NCBI RefSeq assembly: GCF_000499385.1
Contig: NW_013654722.1
Location: forward strand, 1 to 10,000
Direction: 5' to 3'
DNA length: 10,000 nt
Source: Eimeria necatrix
Lineage: Eukaryota > Apicomplexa > Conoidasida > Eucoccidiorida > Eimeriidae
The notes beneath the pieces were generated by a model. The model worked only from the letters and a program-made list of their open reading frames with translations. It was not told the DNA's origin and made no database searches. A program made the position numbers and the translations under genes. This document shows, in pieces, positions 1 to 8,281 of the stretch (within the stretch, counting starts at the first letter, position 1; every line of letters starts with the position of its first letter).

Positions 1-6
1 ATATAA

Positions 7-54
<48 letters not shown>

Positions 55-360
55 TGTAGATATACATACAAGTGCACATATACATACACACATACATATA
101 TATGTATATATGTGCACACACACCCCTATACATATTTGTATGTGCATATGTTTGCATGCACATATATATATACATATTTGTATGTACATAGATTTGAATG
201 TACATATATATACACATATTTGTATGTGCATATATTTGTATGCACATATATATATATGTAAACATATTTGTATGTATATATATTTGCATGTACATATATA
301 TATATGTATATTTGTATGTACATATATTTGTACGTACATATATATATACATATATATGTG
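1..360. repeat. AT-rich block: (TA)n and 42-48 bp minisatellite
   Basis: A TA dinucleotide run fills roughly 17-51. A degenerate tandem repeat follows, recognisable by the core ATATTTG at 132, 174, 216, 264 and 308, so the periods are 42, 42, 48 and 44 bp. Each unit pairs ATATTTGTATGT with a TACATATATATA segment, and alternating pyrimidine-purine runs dominate. Open frames across it encode only Tyr/Ile/His/Cys-rich low-complexity peptide and are not credible genes. Confidence 0.85.
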
Positions 361-1096
361 GGTATATGAGCTGGTCTTTGCTTTTATTGTACAGTATTTG
401 GTGCTTCTGGAGCTTCGAAATGAGCCCAGTTGGCTGCCCTGTGGCGCTGCAGACGCTGAGTGTTAATTAGAGAGAAAAAGAAAAGCAAATTTAATTATTT
501 TGACTCAAAAAAGACTTTTAATTAATTAGAAAGAGTTTTTGGCGGGTTTTCTGTAAATGCCGTTTTGAGGCGCTGCGGTGTCTGTACACCCGAGGCAGCC
601 ACCGCCTCCGGCGCGCCAGCCTGGAGGGTTTGGGGGCTCAAATTGAAGCAATTTTTGTCGATTTCATTTTTAATTTCTGTTTGGATTGATTTAAAAAAGA
701 AATAAATCTGTTTTTGCGGCGCTAGAAGCAGCAGCAGCAGCTTGCGGCTGCGCCCTCGCGTGTCGCGGAGAGTGTTCAGCTTGGGCGCTGCGGAGGCGCC
801 ACCGGGGTGTATGGACATGAAATCAAAAGCCCAACACAATAAAAGATATTTTAAATTCATATTTTTGTTTTTTTTTCCGCTTTTGAACCGCGAGATCTCG
901 CGCGGAAGAAGCCGATGCACAGACCAGCGGCGCGGAGGCCTGACCGGACCAGCGCCCGCGGACTTCGCGCGCGTTTCGCGTTTTGCTGCTTTTAGTCGCT
1001 TTTTCCCGGAAATATTCTTTAAAAATGCAAAAGCATTTACCTTTATGAAGTCCTTTTTGGCTTTTGGGGCTCGAACGGCTGCAGGGGCGCAGAGAC

Positions 1097-1097
<1 letters not shown>
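361..1097. other. Intergenic stretch, no supported gene
   Basis: Mixed-composition sequence with AT-rich patches (about 466-540 and 650-710) and GC-rich patches (740-980). Frames on both strands are open here, but they lack recognisable domains and look like composition shadows. A weak terminal-exon candidate (392-466) and a minus-strand donor-like sequence near 1040-1050 are discussed elsewhere in this report. One copy of the GGTGT-N4-ACACC motif lies at 577-590. Confidence 0.5.

Positions 1098-1133
<36 letters not shown>
1098..1133. repeat. (CAG)12 array
   Basis: Twelve uninterrupted CAG units. No exon could be assigned on either side, so it is taken as non-coding. Confidence 0.9.
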
Positions 1134-1138
<5 letters not shown>

Positions 1139-1416
1139 CCACTGAACAGCCACTGCCGCCGAGGCCCTCTCTCTTCTCCCGCAGGGCTGTGTACGTACAC
1201 CTGAGCCTCCCACTTGGCTTTATTTTGGCTTTTTTTAGCCTTTTGTTTTAATCTTAAATGCAAAAAGGAGACAAAGAGGCCCCGAGACACAAACAGTGCA
1301 GCAGCAGCAGCAGAAGAGACAAGAGCCAGCGAGCGGCAGGGGAGGGCCCGCAGCAGCAGCAGCGCAGCAAGCAGCAGAAACAGCAGACAGCCCCTACACG
1401 GCCTCTTCCGCGGCTC

Positions 1417-1479
1417 AGGGCCTAGGGTTTAGGGTTTAGGGCCTAGGGTTTAGGGTTTAGGGTTTAGGGTTTAGGGTTT
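1417..1479. repeat. Interstitial telomere-type heptamer block, 9 units
   Basis: Exactly nine 7-bp units. Seven read AGGGTTT and two (units 1 and 4) read AGGGCCT. TTTAGGG is the plant-type heptamer also used at apicomplexan telomeres. Here it lies between CAG-rich blocks with ordinary sequence on both sides, so it is an internal array and not a chromosome end. Dispersed telomere-like repeats alongside CAG repeats are a known habit of the repeat-rich segments of Eimeria chromosomes. Confidence 0.9.
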
Positions 1480-1563
1480 GGAGCAGAAGATGCCCCCCTG
1501 AGCTACCTCAAGAGACACTCCGTGGCACCAATGGCTCTCCCTTTCGCGCTGCGGCCCCAGCGG

Positions 1564-1595
<32 letters not shown>

Positions 1596-1944
1596 TCTTT
1601 CTCTTCTCTTTTGCTGCTTCCTTTCCGCCCTGCAGCAGCCAGCTGCAGCAGTGACGGTGAGCCCCCGCGCAGCTGCTGCTCGGCCCATCCTTGCTGCGCT
1701 GCTGCTGCTGCTGCTGCTGCTGCTGCCTTCTTGCTGCCAGGCTGCTGCTCCGGGGCTCCCCTGCTGCTGCTCTGCTGCAGCTGGCGCGCAGCGCCAGCAG
1801 CAGCGGCTGCAGACGTGCTGCAGCAGCAGCAGCAGCACGCCAGCAGCCGCCGCTGCTGACGCGCTGCTGCAGCAGCAGCAAGCAGCGCTTGCTGCTGCAG
1901 ACCACTTTTCGCTGCTGCTGCTGCTGCTGCTGCCACTGCCGCTG

Positions 1945-1987
<43 letters not shown>

Positions 1988-2039
1988 CTTTGCCTATCTG
2001 TTTGATTTAAAATCTTTTTGTTCTTTTGTTTTCTCGCAG
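1480..2039. repeat. Dense CAG/CTG region
   Basis: Compound trinucleotide region. It contains (CAG)10 at 1565-1594, (CTG)9 at 1699-1725, shorter CAG and CTG blocks through 1790-1940, and (CTG)13 at 1948-1986. CAG and CTG blocks alternate on the same strand, so large self-complementary folds are possible. Every frame encodes only Ala/Leu/Cys/Gln/Ser runs. No convincing unique exon was found, although unmapped upstream exons of the following gene could lie here. A pyrimidine-rich stretch ending in TTTTCTCGCAG at 2029-2039 gives a plausible 3' splice site for the exon that follows. Confidence 0.7.
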
Positions 2040-2281
2040 CCAATAACCCCCATGCAGCTTTCAGTACCCTGGGGCCCCGGGGCCCCCGGGGGCCCCGGGG
2101 GCCCCCGGGGCCCTGGGGGCCCCCCAGGTGGCGGGGGAACTGTTTTGCGGCTGTCTGCTGCTGCTGGATTTGAAGAAGCAGCAGCAGCAGCAGCAGCAGA
2201 AGCAGCAGAAGCAGCAGAAGCAGCAAGCCTCTGGCCCGGAGGCGTTGCGGTGCAGCAGCAGCTGCGCGAGCAGCAGGAGCT

Positions 2282-2314
<33 letters not shown>

Positions 2315-2855
2315 CAGCCGCGGGGTGTACCGACACCTGTGGGCGGAGCAGCAGGCCCCGGGTGTACGTACACCTGCTGCAGACACCCCACAACTCGCGG
2401 AGGAGTCCAGAAGTCTCCGAAGTGGCATTTCTTCTTTTTTGGAAAAGTCTGTAACTTCAACAAATACTCCAAGTGCTTTTACAGTTGCAGATCCTTTTGC
2501 TTCCTGGCTGCCTGCTGCTGCTGCTGCAAAGGCAGCAGCAAAGGGGCCCCCGGAAGAGGGCCCCCCGGCGGAGGCTGCTGCTGCTGCGCAGCCGCCAGAG
2601 CAGCAGCAGCAGCAGCAGCCTGCTGCTGCTGCTGCTGCCCCTGCTGCTGCTGCTGCGCCAGAAGAAGGCTCCAAGCCGGAAGCTGCTGCTGCGCAGCCAG
2701 AGGCCTCCGAGGAGCAGCAGAAAGCGAAGGAGCCGGCTGCTGCAGCAGCTGCTGCTGCTGCTGCTGCAGCAGCTGCTGCACAAGAGGCTCTTGCTGCAGC
2801 AAAAGCGGAAACTGAGCGACACGCCGAGGAAGAAGCCGCGAGGCTGCAGCGGGAG

Positions 2856-2920
<65 letters not shown>

Positions 2921-3054
2921 CTCCGAGGCCAGCAGAGCCGGGAGGAGGAAAGAAGCTGCCAAGGGAGAAAAGTCTCTTGAAAAAGCTCTTGCGCAAAAGT
3001 TTGAAAAGTTGAAATTGACAGAACAAGAAACAAAAGAGTTTGTTGACACTAAAG
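2040..3054 (+). CDS. Exon of a Pro/Ala/Gln-rich, coiled-coil-like protein
   Basis: No family recognised. The frame is open from a TTTTCTCGCAG acceptor at 2039 to an AAAG|GTACAA donor at 3055, ending in phase 1. An in-frame ATG at 2052 is an alternative start. In order it encodes a collagen-like Gly-Pro tract (codons about 6-29 from that ATG), Ala/Glu and Gln runs, a unique segment containing SGISSFLEKSVTSTNTPSAF, long Ala and Pro/Glu/Ala runs, an acidic/basic segment with AETERHAEEEAARLQREQEQ, 19 pure CAG codons (2862-2918), and a charged end containing EKALAQKFEKLKLTEQETKE. That last part suggests a coiled coil. The repeats have no stops in any frame, so openness alone is weak evidence. The unique segments and the exact splice to the next exon are the real support. 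Internal introns cannot be excluded. It may be the N-terminal extension of the MLO-like protein or a separate gene. Confidence 0.55.
2068..2136. repeat. GGGGCCCC-rich near-palindromic tract
   Basis: Almost pure alternating G and C blocks, opening with CCTGGGG and closing with CCCCCAGG, so the two ends are inverted complements. It lies in the frame of the exon starting at 2040 and would encode Gly-Pro-rich collagen-like sequence. The opposite strand also reads Gly-Pro-Pro-like. Confidence 0.8.
2361..2374. promoter_or_regulatory. Palindrome GGTGTACGTACACC (possible regulatory motif)
   Basis: A perfect 14-bp palindrome. Related copies lie at 577-590 (GGTGTCTGTACACC), 1188-1201 (TGTGTACGTACACC) and 2324-2337 (GGTGTACCGACACC). 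The last is 37 bp upstream of this one. All four sit near CAG/CTG blocks in the left quarter of the window. A protein-binding role is inference only. Confidence 0.35.
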
Positions 3055-3173
3055 GTACAAAATAAAAAAGCTTTTTAATTATTTAAAAAATAAAAAAGTT
3101 TTTTTATTTATTTAATTTAAATTCTGCTTCAAACGATTGCTGCCACACACTTCTCGAGACACCTCAGCAACTG

Positions 3174-3235
<62 letters not shown>

Positions 3236-3575
3236 ACAAGGGCTTTCTTCCTCGTTAATCCCAATTTTTTTCTAATTCAAAATGATTTATTTATTTTCTT
3301 TTAATTTTAAATCTTTTTCATTTTATAAGTCCCGTTGCGTGGCTTTTGCTGCTGAGTTTTGTCTCTGGCGAATTTCGCAATTTTCTTTTTTTCTTTTTTT
3401 CTTTTTTCTTTTTTCTTTTTTCTTTTTTCTGGCCTTTTGCTGTTGTTGGTCCACTGGGAGACCACTGGAAAAAGGAAATAAATAAATAAAATAAATGCAA
3501 AAGTGGCATTTTAAATAAAAAAGCCATTTAAAAGATAATTCATTTTGTCTTTTTAATTTTAAATTTATTTTTCAG
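3055..3575 (+). other. Intron, 521 bp, with (CTG)20 and pyrimidine tracts
   Basis: Runs from donor GTACAA to acceptor TTATTTTTCAG. It contains (CTG)20 at 3176-3235, a run of C(T)6-7 units at about 3381-3430, and one copy of an AT-rich element (about 3466-3545) that recurs in the next intron. No coding segment was recognised inside it. Confidence 0.7.
3176..3235. repeat. (CTG)20 array
   Basis: Twenty uninterrupted CTG units inside an intron. Confidence 0.95.
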
Positions 3576-3755
3576 AAGTTGCAAAAAATGTGCGGCGACT
3601 CGTTGGCCTCAAGGCGGGCTCGAACTTGCATTTGGAAAACCAAAAGTTAATAAAGCCGGTGAGTCATTTTGGGAAAAAAAGAAAATAAATAAAATAAAAT
3701 AAATGCAAAAAGTGGCATTTTAAATTAAAAAAAGTCATTTTAAAAACAATTCAAA
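3466..3755. repeat. Duplicated ~80-bp AT-rich intron element flanking the 83-bp exon
   Basis: Copy 1 lies at about 3466-3545 and copy 2 at about 3671-3755, in two consecutive introns. Both run GGAAAAA, then an AAATAAATAAAATAAATGCA-like stretch, then AAGTGGCATTTTAAAT, then an A-run, a CATTT-A4 block and AATTCA. The copies are about 205 bp apart in direct orientation, with the 3576-3658 exon between them. Confidence 0.75.
3576..3658 (+). CDS. Exon, coiled-coil-like protein
   Basis: An 83-bp exon between TTTTTCAG and CCG|GTGAGT, both close to consensus. The phase-1 base from position 3054 plus the first two bases here make a Glu codon. The exon then reads VAKNVRRLVGLKAGSNLHLE and ends in NQKLIKP at phase 0. 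The sequence is non-repetitive, which makes it the best evidence that this upstream region is genuinely spliced and coding. No domain recognised. Confidence 0.7.
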
Positions 3756-3764
3756 TGCATGCAG

Positions 3765-3827
3765 TCCCTAGAGAAAGACCAAAAAGAACTTGCAATTAAA
3801 GACTTTAAAAAACAAAAAAAGTCACAA
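3765..3827 (+). CDS. Exon, Lys-rich segment (3' end uncertain)
   Basis: Follows a weak acceptor (GCATGCAG, poor pyrimidine tract) at 3764 in phase 0. It encodes SLEKDQKELAIKDFKKQKKS and continues the charged coiled-coil character of the previous exon. The frame stays open to a TAA at 4035-4037. Only four GTs occur in it, at 3821, 3828, 3920 and 4024. Only the one at 3828 (ACAA|GTTGAT, a weak donor) leaves phase 0, as needed to join the exon at 4343. If the exon instead runs on, it would add a Leu/Arg/Cys/Gln/Lys-rich tail and end inside the TGCATGCA array. Confidence 0.45.
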
Positions 3828-3994
3828 GTTGATTTGCTGAGGCGCTGCAGCAGCGGGCTGCAGCAGCAGCAAATTGCGAGGAAAAAGAAAGAATCTGCTG
3901 CTGCAGCAGCAGCAGCACTGTTGCTGCTGCTGCAGGACTTGGCCTTTGCTGCAGCGAGAGCAGGCCTCTGCAGCAGCAGCAAAGCGCATCTGCG

Positions 3995-4334
3995 CGCGCA
4001 TGCACTTGAGCGCATGCACTTAAGTGCATGCATTTAAGCGCATGCACTGCGTGCATGCATTTAAGCGCATGCAGTGCATGCATGCAAGTGCATGCATTTA
4101 AGCGCATGCACTGCATGCATGCATTTAAGCGCATGCAGTGCATGGACTTAAGTGCATGCAATTAAGTGCATGCAGTGCATGCATGCAAGTGCATGCATTT
4201 AAGCGCATGCACTGCATGCATGCACTTAAGCGCATGCAGTGCATGCATGCAGTGCATGCATGCATTTGAGCGCATGCATGCAGTGCATGCATGCATTTGA
4301 GCGCATGCGTTTGCATGCGTTTGCATGCGTTTGC
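3995..4334. repeat. TGCATGCA / TTTAAGCGCATGCA array
   Basis: A dense array built on the palindromes TGCATGCA and GCGCATGC. A higher-order unit beginning TTTAAGCGCATGCA starts at 4033, 4060, 4097 and 4124 (spacings 27, 37, 27) and decays further on. The right end is a GCATGCGTTT decamer repeated three times up to about 4332. It sits just before the acceptor of the first membrane-protein exon, so it is either intron or, if the genes are separate, an intergenic or promoter region. Confidence 0.9.
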
Positions 4335-4342
4335 TGCTTCAG

Positions 4343-4663
4343 GGCTGCGACCTGGCGACGTTTGGGCCTGCGTACTGCGCAGCAGAAGACAACCCGCGGG
4401 CCGCAGATATTTTGTGGAGTTTGGAAAGCAGAAAGAATAACAGCTATTTAGTTATTGCTGCATGCATGCTGCTGTTTGGGGCTTTGGTGCAGCAGTGCTG
4501 CAGCGCGCTGGAGCGCAAAGTGCTGCGCGGAGATGCTTTTTCGAAAGAAGTCCTCGAGACTGCTTTTCGCCAGATTGCCTTCATTGCCATTGTCGACGTG
4601 CTCCTCTGGGGCTGCATGCAGTCCAACGTCGCAGCAATCCTCGACGAACTCGTCTTCGGAGAC
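4343..4663 (+). CDS. MLO-like gene exon 1 (TM1, basic loop, TM2)
   Basis: 107 codons between TTTGCTGCTTCAG and GGAGAC|GTGAGC, phase 0 at both ends. TM1 includes SYLVIAACMLLFGALVQQC. The following SALERKVLRGDAFSKEVLET resembles the basic, helical first cytoplasmic loop of MLO proteins. TM2 includes IAFIAIVDVLLWGCM. The SLES...SYLV stretch before TM1 is reminiscent of the MLO N-terminal motif. An ATG at 4325 lies in frame just upstream, inside the repeat array, and would give an N-terminus of about 40 residues before TM1, a normal MLO length. Confidence 0.8.
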
Positions 4664-4665
4664 GT

Positions 4666-4715
<50 letters not shown>

Positions 4716-4817
4716 GCGGCGGCGGCAGCAGCGGCTCTGCAGCAGCGGCTGCGGCTGCGCTGCTGCGGCGCGGAGATTTGCTTCGACGCGCTGCGCGCGG
4801 TGGCGGGGAGGCCCGAC

Positions 4818-4892
<75 letters not shown>

Positions 4893-5320
4893 GTGCGTTT
4901 GTGGCTGTTTGTCGTGTTTTGCTGCTTTCAGGTAATGCCGCGGCAGCGAGACGCAGACATTGTCTTAGAAAATGTCTCGCCGATGCTGGAAGTCCTTTTC
5001 GAGGATCTTTTCTTCGTGGCCATTTTGCTGCTGATCTGGTGAGTGCAGCAGCAAACAGCAGCAAACAGCAGCAAACAGCAGCAGCTGCTGGGCTGCTGCA
5101 GCTCTGCAGCAGGCCAGACTGCTCTCTGGCGCTCCTTCCTGCTGCGCTGTGTCCACCTCAGCCTTGCTGCTGCTGCTGCTGCTTCCTCTGATGCCGCTGC
5201 TGCTGCTGCAGTTGCTGCTGCTGCTGCTTCCTCTGATGCTGCAGCTGCAGGTGCTGCTGCTGCTGCTTGCTGCTGCTGCTGCTGCTGCTGCTGCTTGCTG
5301 CTGCTGCTGCTGCTTCTGCT

Positions 5321-5358
<38 letters not shown>

Positions 5359-5642
5359 GTTGGCCTGCTGCAGAGCTTGCTGCTGGGGCGTTGCGTGCTG
5401 CTGCTCGCAGGTACGTGGCGTTTGTGGTGCTGCTGCAGTGCCTCGTGCGGCAGCTAGCAGCATGGATGCGCAAAGTCGACGAAGAAGAAGATGTGACGGA
5501 AATCGCCAGAAAAGCAGAACTTGCGGAAAACTCCTGCTTCGGCCGCTGCCTCCACTCCGAAGACATTGCCAAGGCTGTCTTCGTCGCACACAGGCAAGCC
5601 ACACGCCAGTAGCAGCACAGCAGTAGCAGTAGCAGCAGCAGC

Positions 5643-5680
<38 letters not shown>

Positions 5681-6119
5681 GCATGCGGGTTTTTGTGCTG
5701 CAGATACGAATTTGCGGACAATGTGGAAGCAATGAGCATTCCTGGAATTGATCCTTCGGGCTATTACTTCATGGAGTACCTGCGGGCTTGTTTGCTGCGG
5801 ATGGCAATAGAAATGCTGCGGCTGCCAGTCAGCACTTTGCTGCTGCTGCTGCTGGCAGCAGCAGCGCTGCGCCCCTTCCTCAGCTGCAGACTGCATGCAG
5901 AAGCAGCAGTGCTGTCGCTGTGCTCGCTGCTGTGTCTGCTGGCCATGCTGGCCACTTGGGCTTTTGCTGCTGCAGTTGAGCAGCAGCTAAGGCCTTCCAA
6001 AGTTCCCCACTATTTAGTAATGAGATACCACATGGAGTTGGGCGGAGAAGCAAAAGAGACTTACCTCCACGAGTTCACGCCCCCCTACAAGCTGCAGCAG
6101 CAGCAGGTCAGGCCCCGCT

Positions 6120-6155
<36 letters not shown>

Positions 6156-6273
6156 GCAGCAGCAGCAGCGGTGGAGTAGTGGTGCAGTAGAAGCAGCAGA
6201 TGTTCTGTAGCACCTCCATAGCGACCTCTTCTGCTGCACTCCCTAGTCCCGTGCTGCACCTCTTCTGCATCTC

Positions 6274-6318
<45 letters not shown>

Positions 6319-6614
6319 CAGAGTGCCTGGCCAGGAGTTTGTTCGCGCTACTTCTACGGAACGACTTTGCCGAATAAACACCAGCAGCTGTTTTGCTTCT
6401 GGGCCAATGGACCGACCATTGTGATGCGGGCTTTGGAAGTGAGATTTTTCATTTGCTGCTGCTCATTTAAAAAAGCAAATAAAATAAAATAAAATAAAAT
6501 AAAATAAAATAAAATAAATTCAAATCCACTTTTGCTGCAGCAGCCCAAAGAGGTTGAGAAGACAAGAAGCTCAGCCCCCTCTTTGTGCGCTTGTGCTGCT
6601 TGCCCGGGCCTCCC

Positions 6615-6677
<63 letters not shown>

Positions 6678-6891
6678 AGGCGTCGTACTTCTGCCAGCTG
6701 CTGGTGCTGGCGTGGTGGGTGCAGCTGCTGCGCTCCCACCCCGCCACTTGGCTGCGCATCTCCTGGTGGGGAAGTGCTGCTGTTGGACTTTTCGCGCTGC
6801 TGCACTTTTTGCTGCTGAAGAAAGTGCTGTACTCCACGCTGCTGGCGCTGCACTCGGGCATGCTCGTGGACCACGTGCTGCTGGAAAAGGT

Positions 6892-6930
<39 letters not shown>

Positions 6931-7548
6931 CAGCAGCAGCAGCAGGAAGTGCAGCGCAGTCGCTGCACGAGTTGCTGCAGCAGCAGGCGTGCTGCTGCAG
7001 TTGGGGGGGGCAGGCGGCGCTGCTGCAGCAGCGGCAGCAAGCGCAGATCAACTCGCTCCACGAGTTGCTGCAGCAGCAGATGGTGCTGCTGCTGCTGCTG
7101 CGCGTGCTGCTGCTGCTGCAGCACGTGCTGCACGCGGGGTGAAGCTGCAGCTAGTTGCTGCTGCGCTGCTGCAGACAGGCCGCAGCGCAGCAGCAGCGCA
7201 GAAGCAGCTTCTGCAGCAGCAGCACGCGGGCCTGCTGCTTCCCCTTTTGGTTCATTTTAGCAGCATTTTGGGTCTTTTTGGGAGCTTTTTGGGTCTTTTT
7301 TTGCGCATTTTTTTGCTGCCAGCAGCATTTATTTCTTATTTCTTTTTTAGTTCTTCTTTTGAGATCTTTTGGGATCTTTTTGCTTCCATTTGGGCCCCAA
7401 ATTGCGCTTTTGGACTCAGGTTTGGGAAATTCAAAGGGCCGAAAACGTGCGACGCACAGCCGAACTCGTAGACCGCCTGCGAGTGCAGTCCACACTTTTC
7501 GCAATCAGCGAAGGCGGAGACATCTTTTGGAAACAAATGCAAATCAAG

Positions 7549-7619
<71 letters not shown>

Positions 7620-7706
7620 GGGTGGTGCTGCTGGTGTTGCTATTGCTGCTGTTGCTGCTGCTGCTGCTGGTGCCGGTGGTGCTGCTGGTGCTGCTGGTGC
7701 TGCTAT

Positions 7707-7748
<42 letters not shown>

Positions 7749-7834
7749 TGCTGCTGTTGTTCTGCTGCTGGTGATGCTGTTGCTGCTGCTGGTGAAGGTG
7801 CTGCTGCTGCTCGTGCTGCCTTTGCTGGTGGTGG

Positions 7835-7866
<32 letters not shown>

Positions 7867-8215
7867 CTGTTTGGCTGCGCGCCGAAGGAAGCAAAAGTGC
7901 CAGAGGGAGTTTTTTGGATCTTTTTGTCGCCTTTTTTTTGTTAAAAAGAATACTTTTCTTTCCACTGTTTGCTGCTTCGAAAAAGCTTTTAATTTTTGCT
8001 TTTTTGTTTCTTTTTTTGCTTCTTTTTTTCCTTTTTGCTGCGCAATTTGCAGAGTTTTGGCAGTCTCGCGGGCCGTGAAGGACCAAATGGTGGCCATGTG
8101 GGCTTCTCTCGACGAAGAACACTTGGGCCAAATCGACAGATCCAAACTTTTCAAATTCCTCAAGTCCCAAGGCCTCGCAGTCCAGACTGAGGCCGACGTC
8201 AACGTGAGTTTGCAT

Positions 8216-8281
<66 letters not shown>

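Noticed and set aside
50..470. Open frames on both strands in the AT-rich block
   Set aside because: They encode only Ile/Tyr/His/Cys repeats produced by the TACATA minisatellite, and equivalent frames exist on the opposite strand.
522..1290. Overlapping minus- and plus-strand open frames, with a minus-strand AAAG|GTAAATG donor-like site near 1040-1050
   Set aside because: The donor is attractive, but I found no convincing acceptor, partner exon or domain on the minus strand. The frames are short and consist largely of repeat and basic filler.
1417..1479. True chromosome end
   Set aside because: Non-telomeric sequence and genes continue on both sides and the block has only nine units.
1471..2472. 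Long minus-strand frames of Leu/Gln/Ala/Ser
   Set aside because: CAG/CTG repeats have no stop codon in any of six frames, so openness carries no information. No unique conserved segment is present.
1994..3049. Minus-strand 351-codon frame opposite the coiled-coil exon
   Set aside because: It is the antisense shadow of the plus-strand exon. The plus strand has splice sites that join in phase to a unique downstream exon, and the minus strand does not.
3805..4316. Met-His-Ala-Leu / Cys frames over the TGCATGCA array
   Set aside because: The peptide is a direct reading of the octamer repeat.
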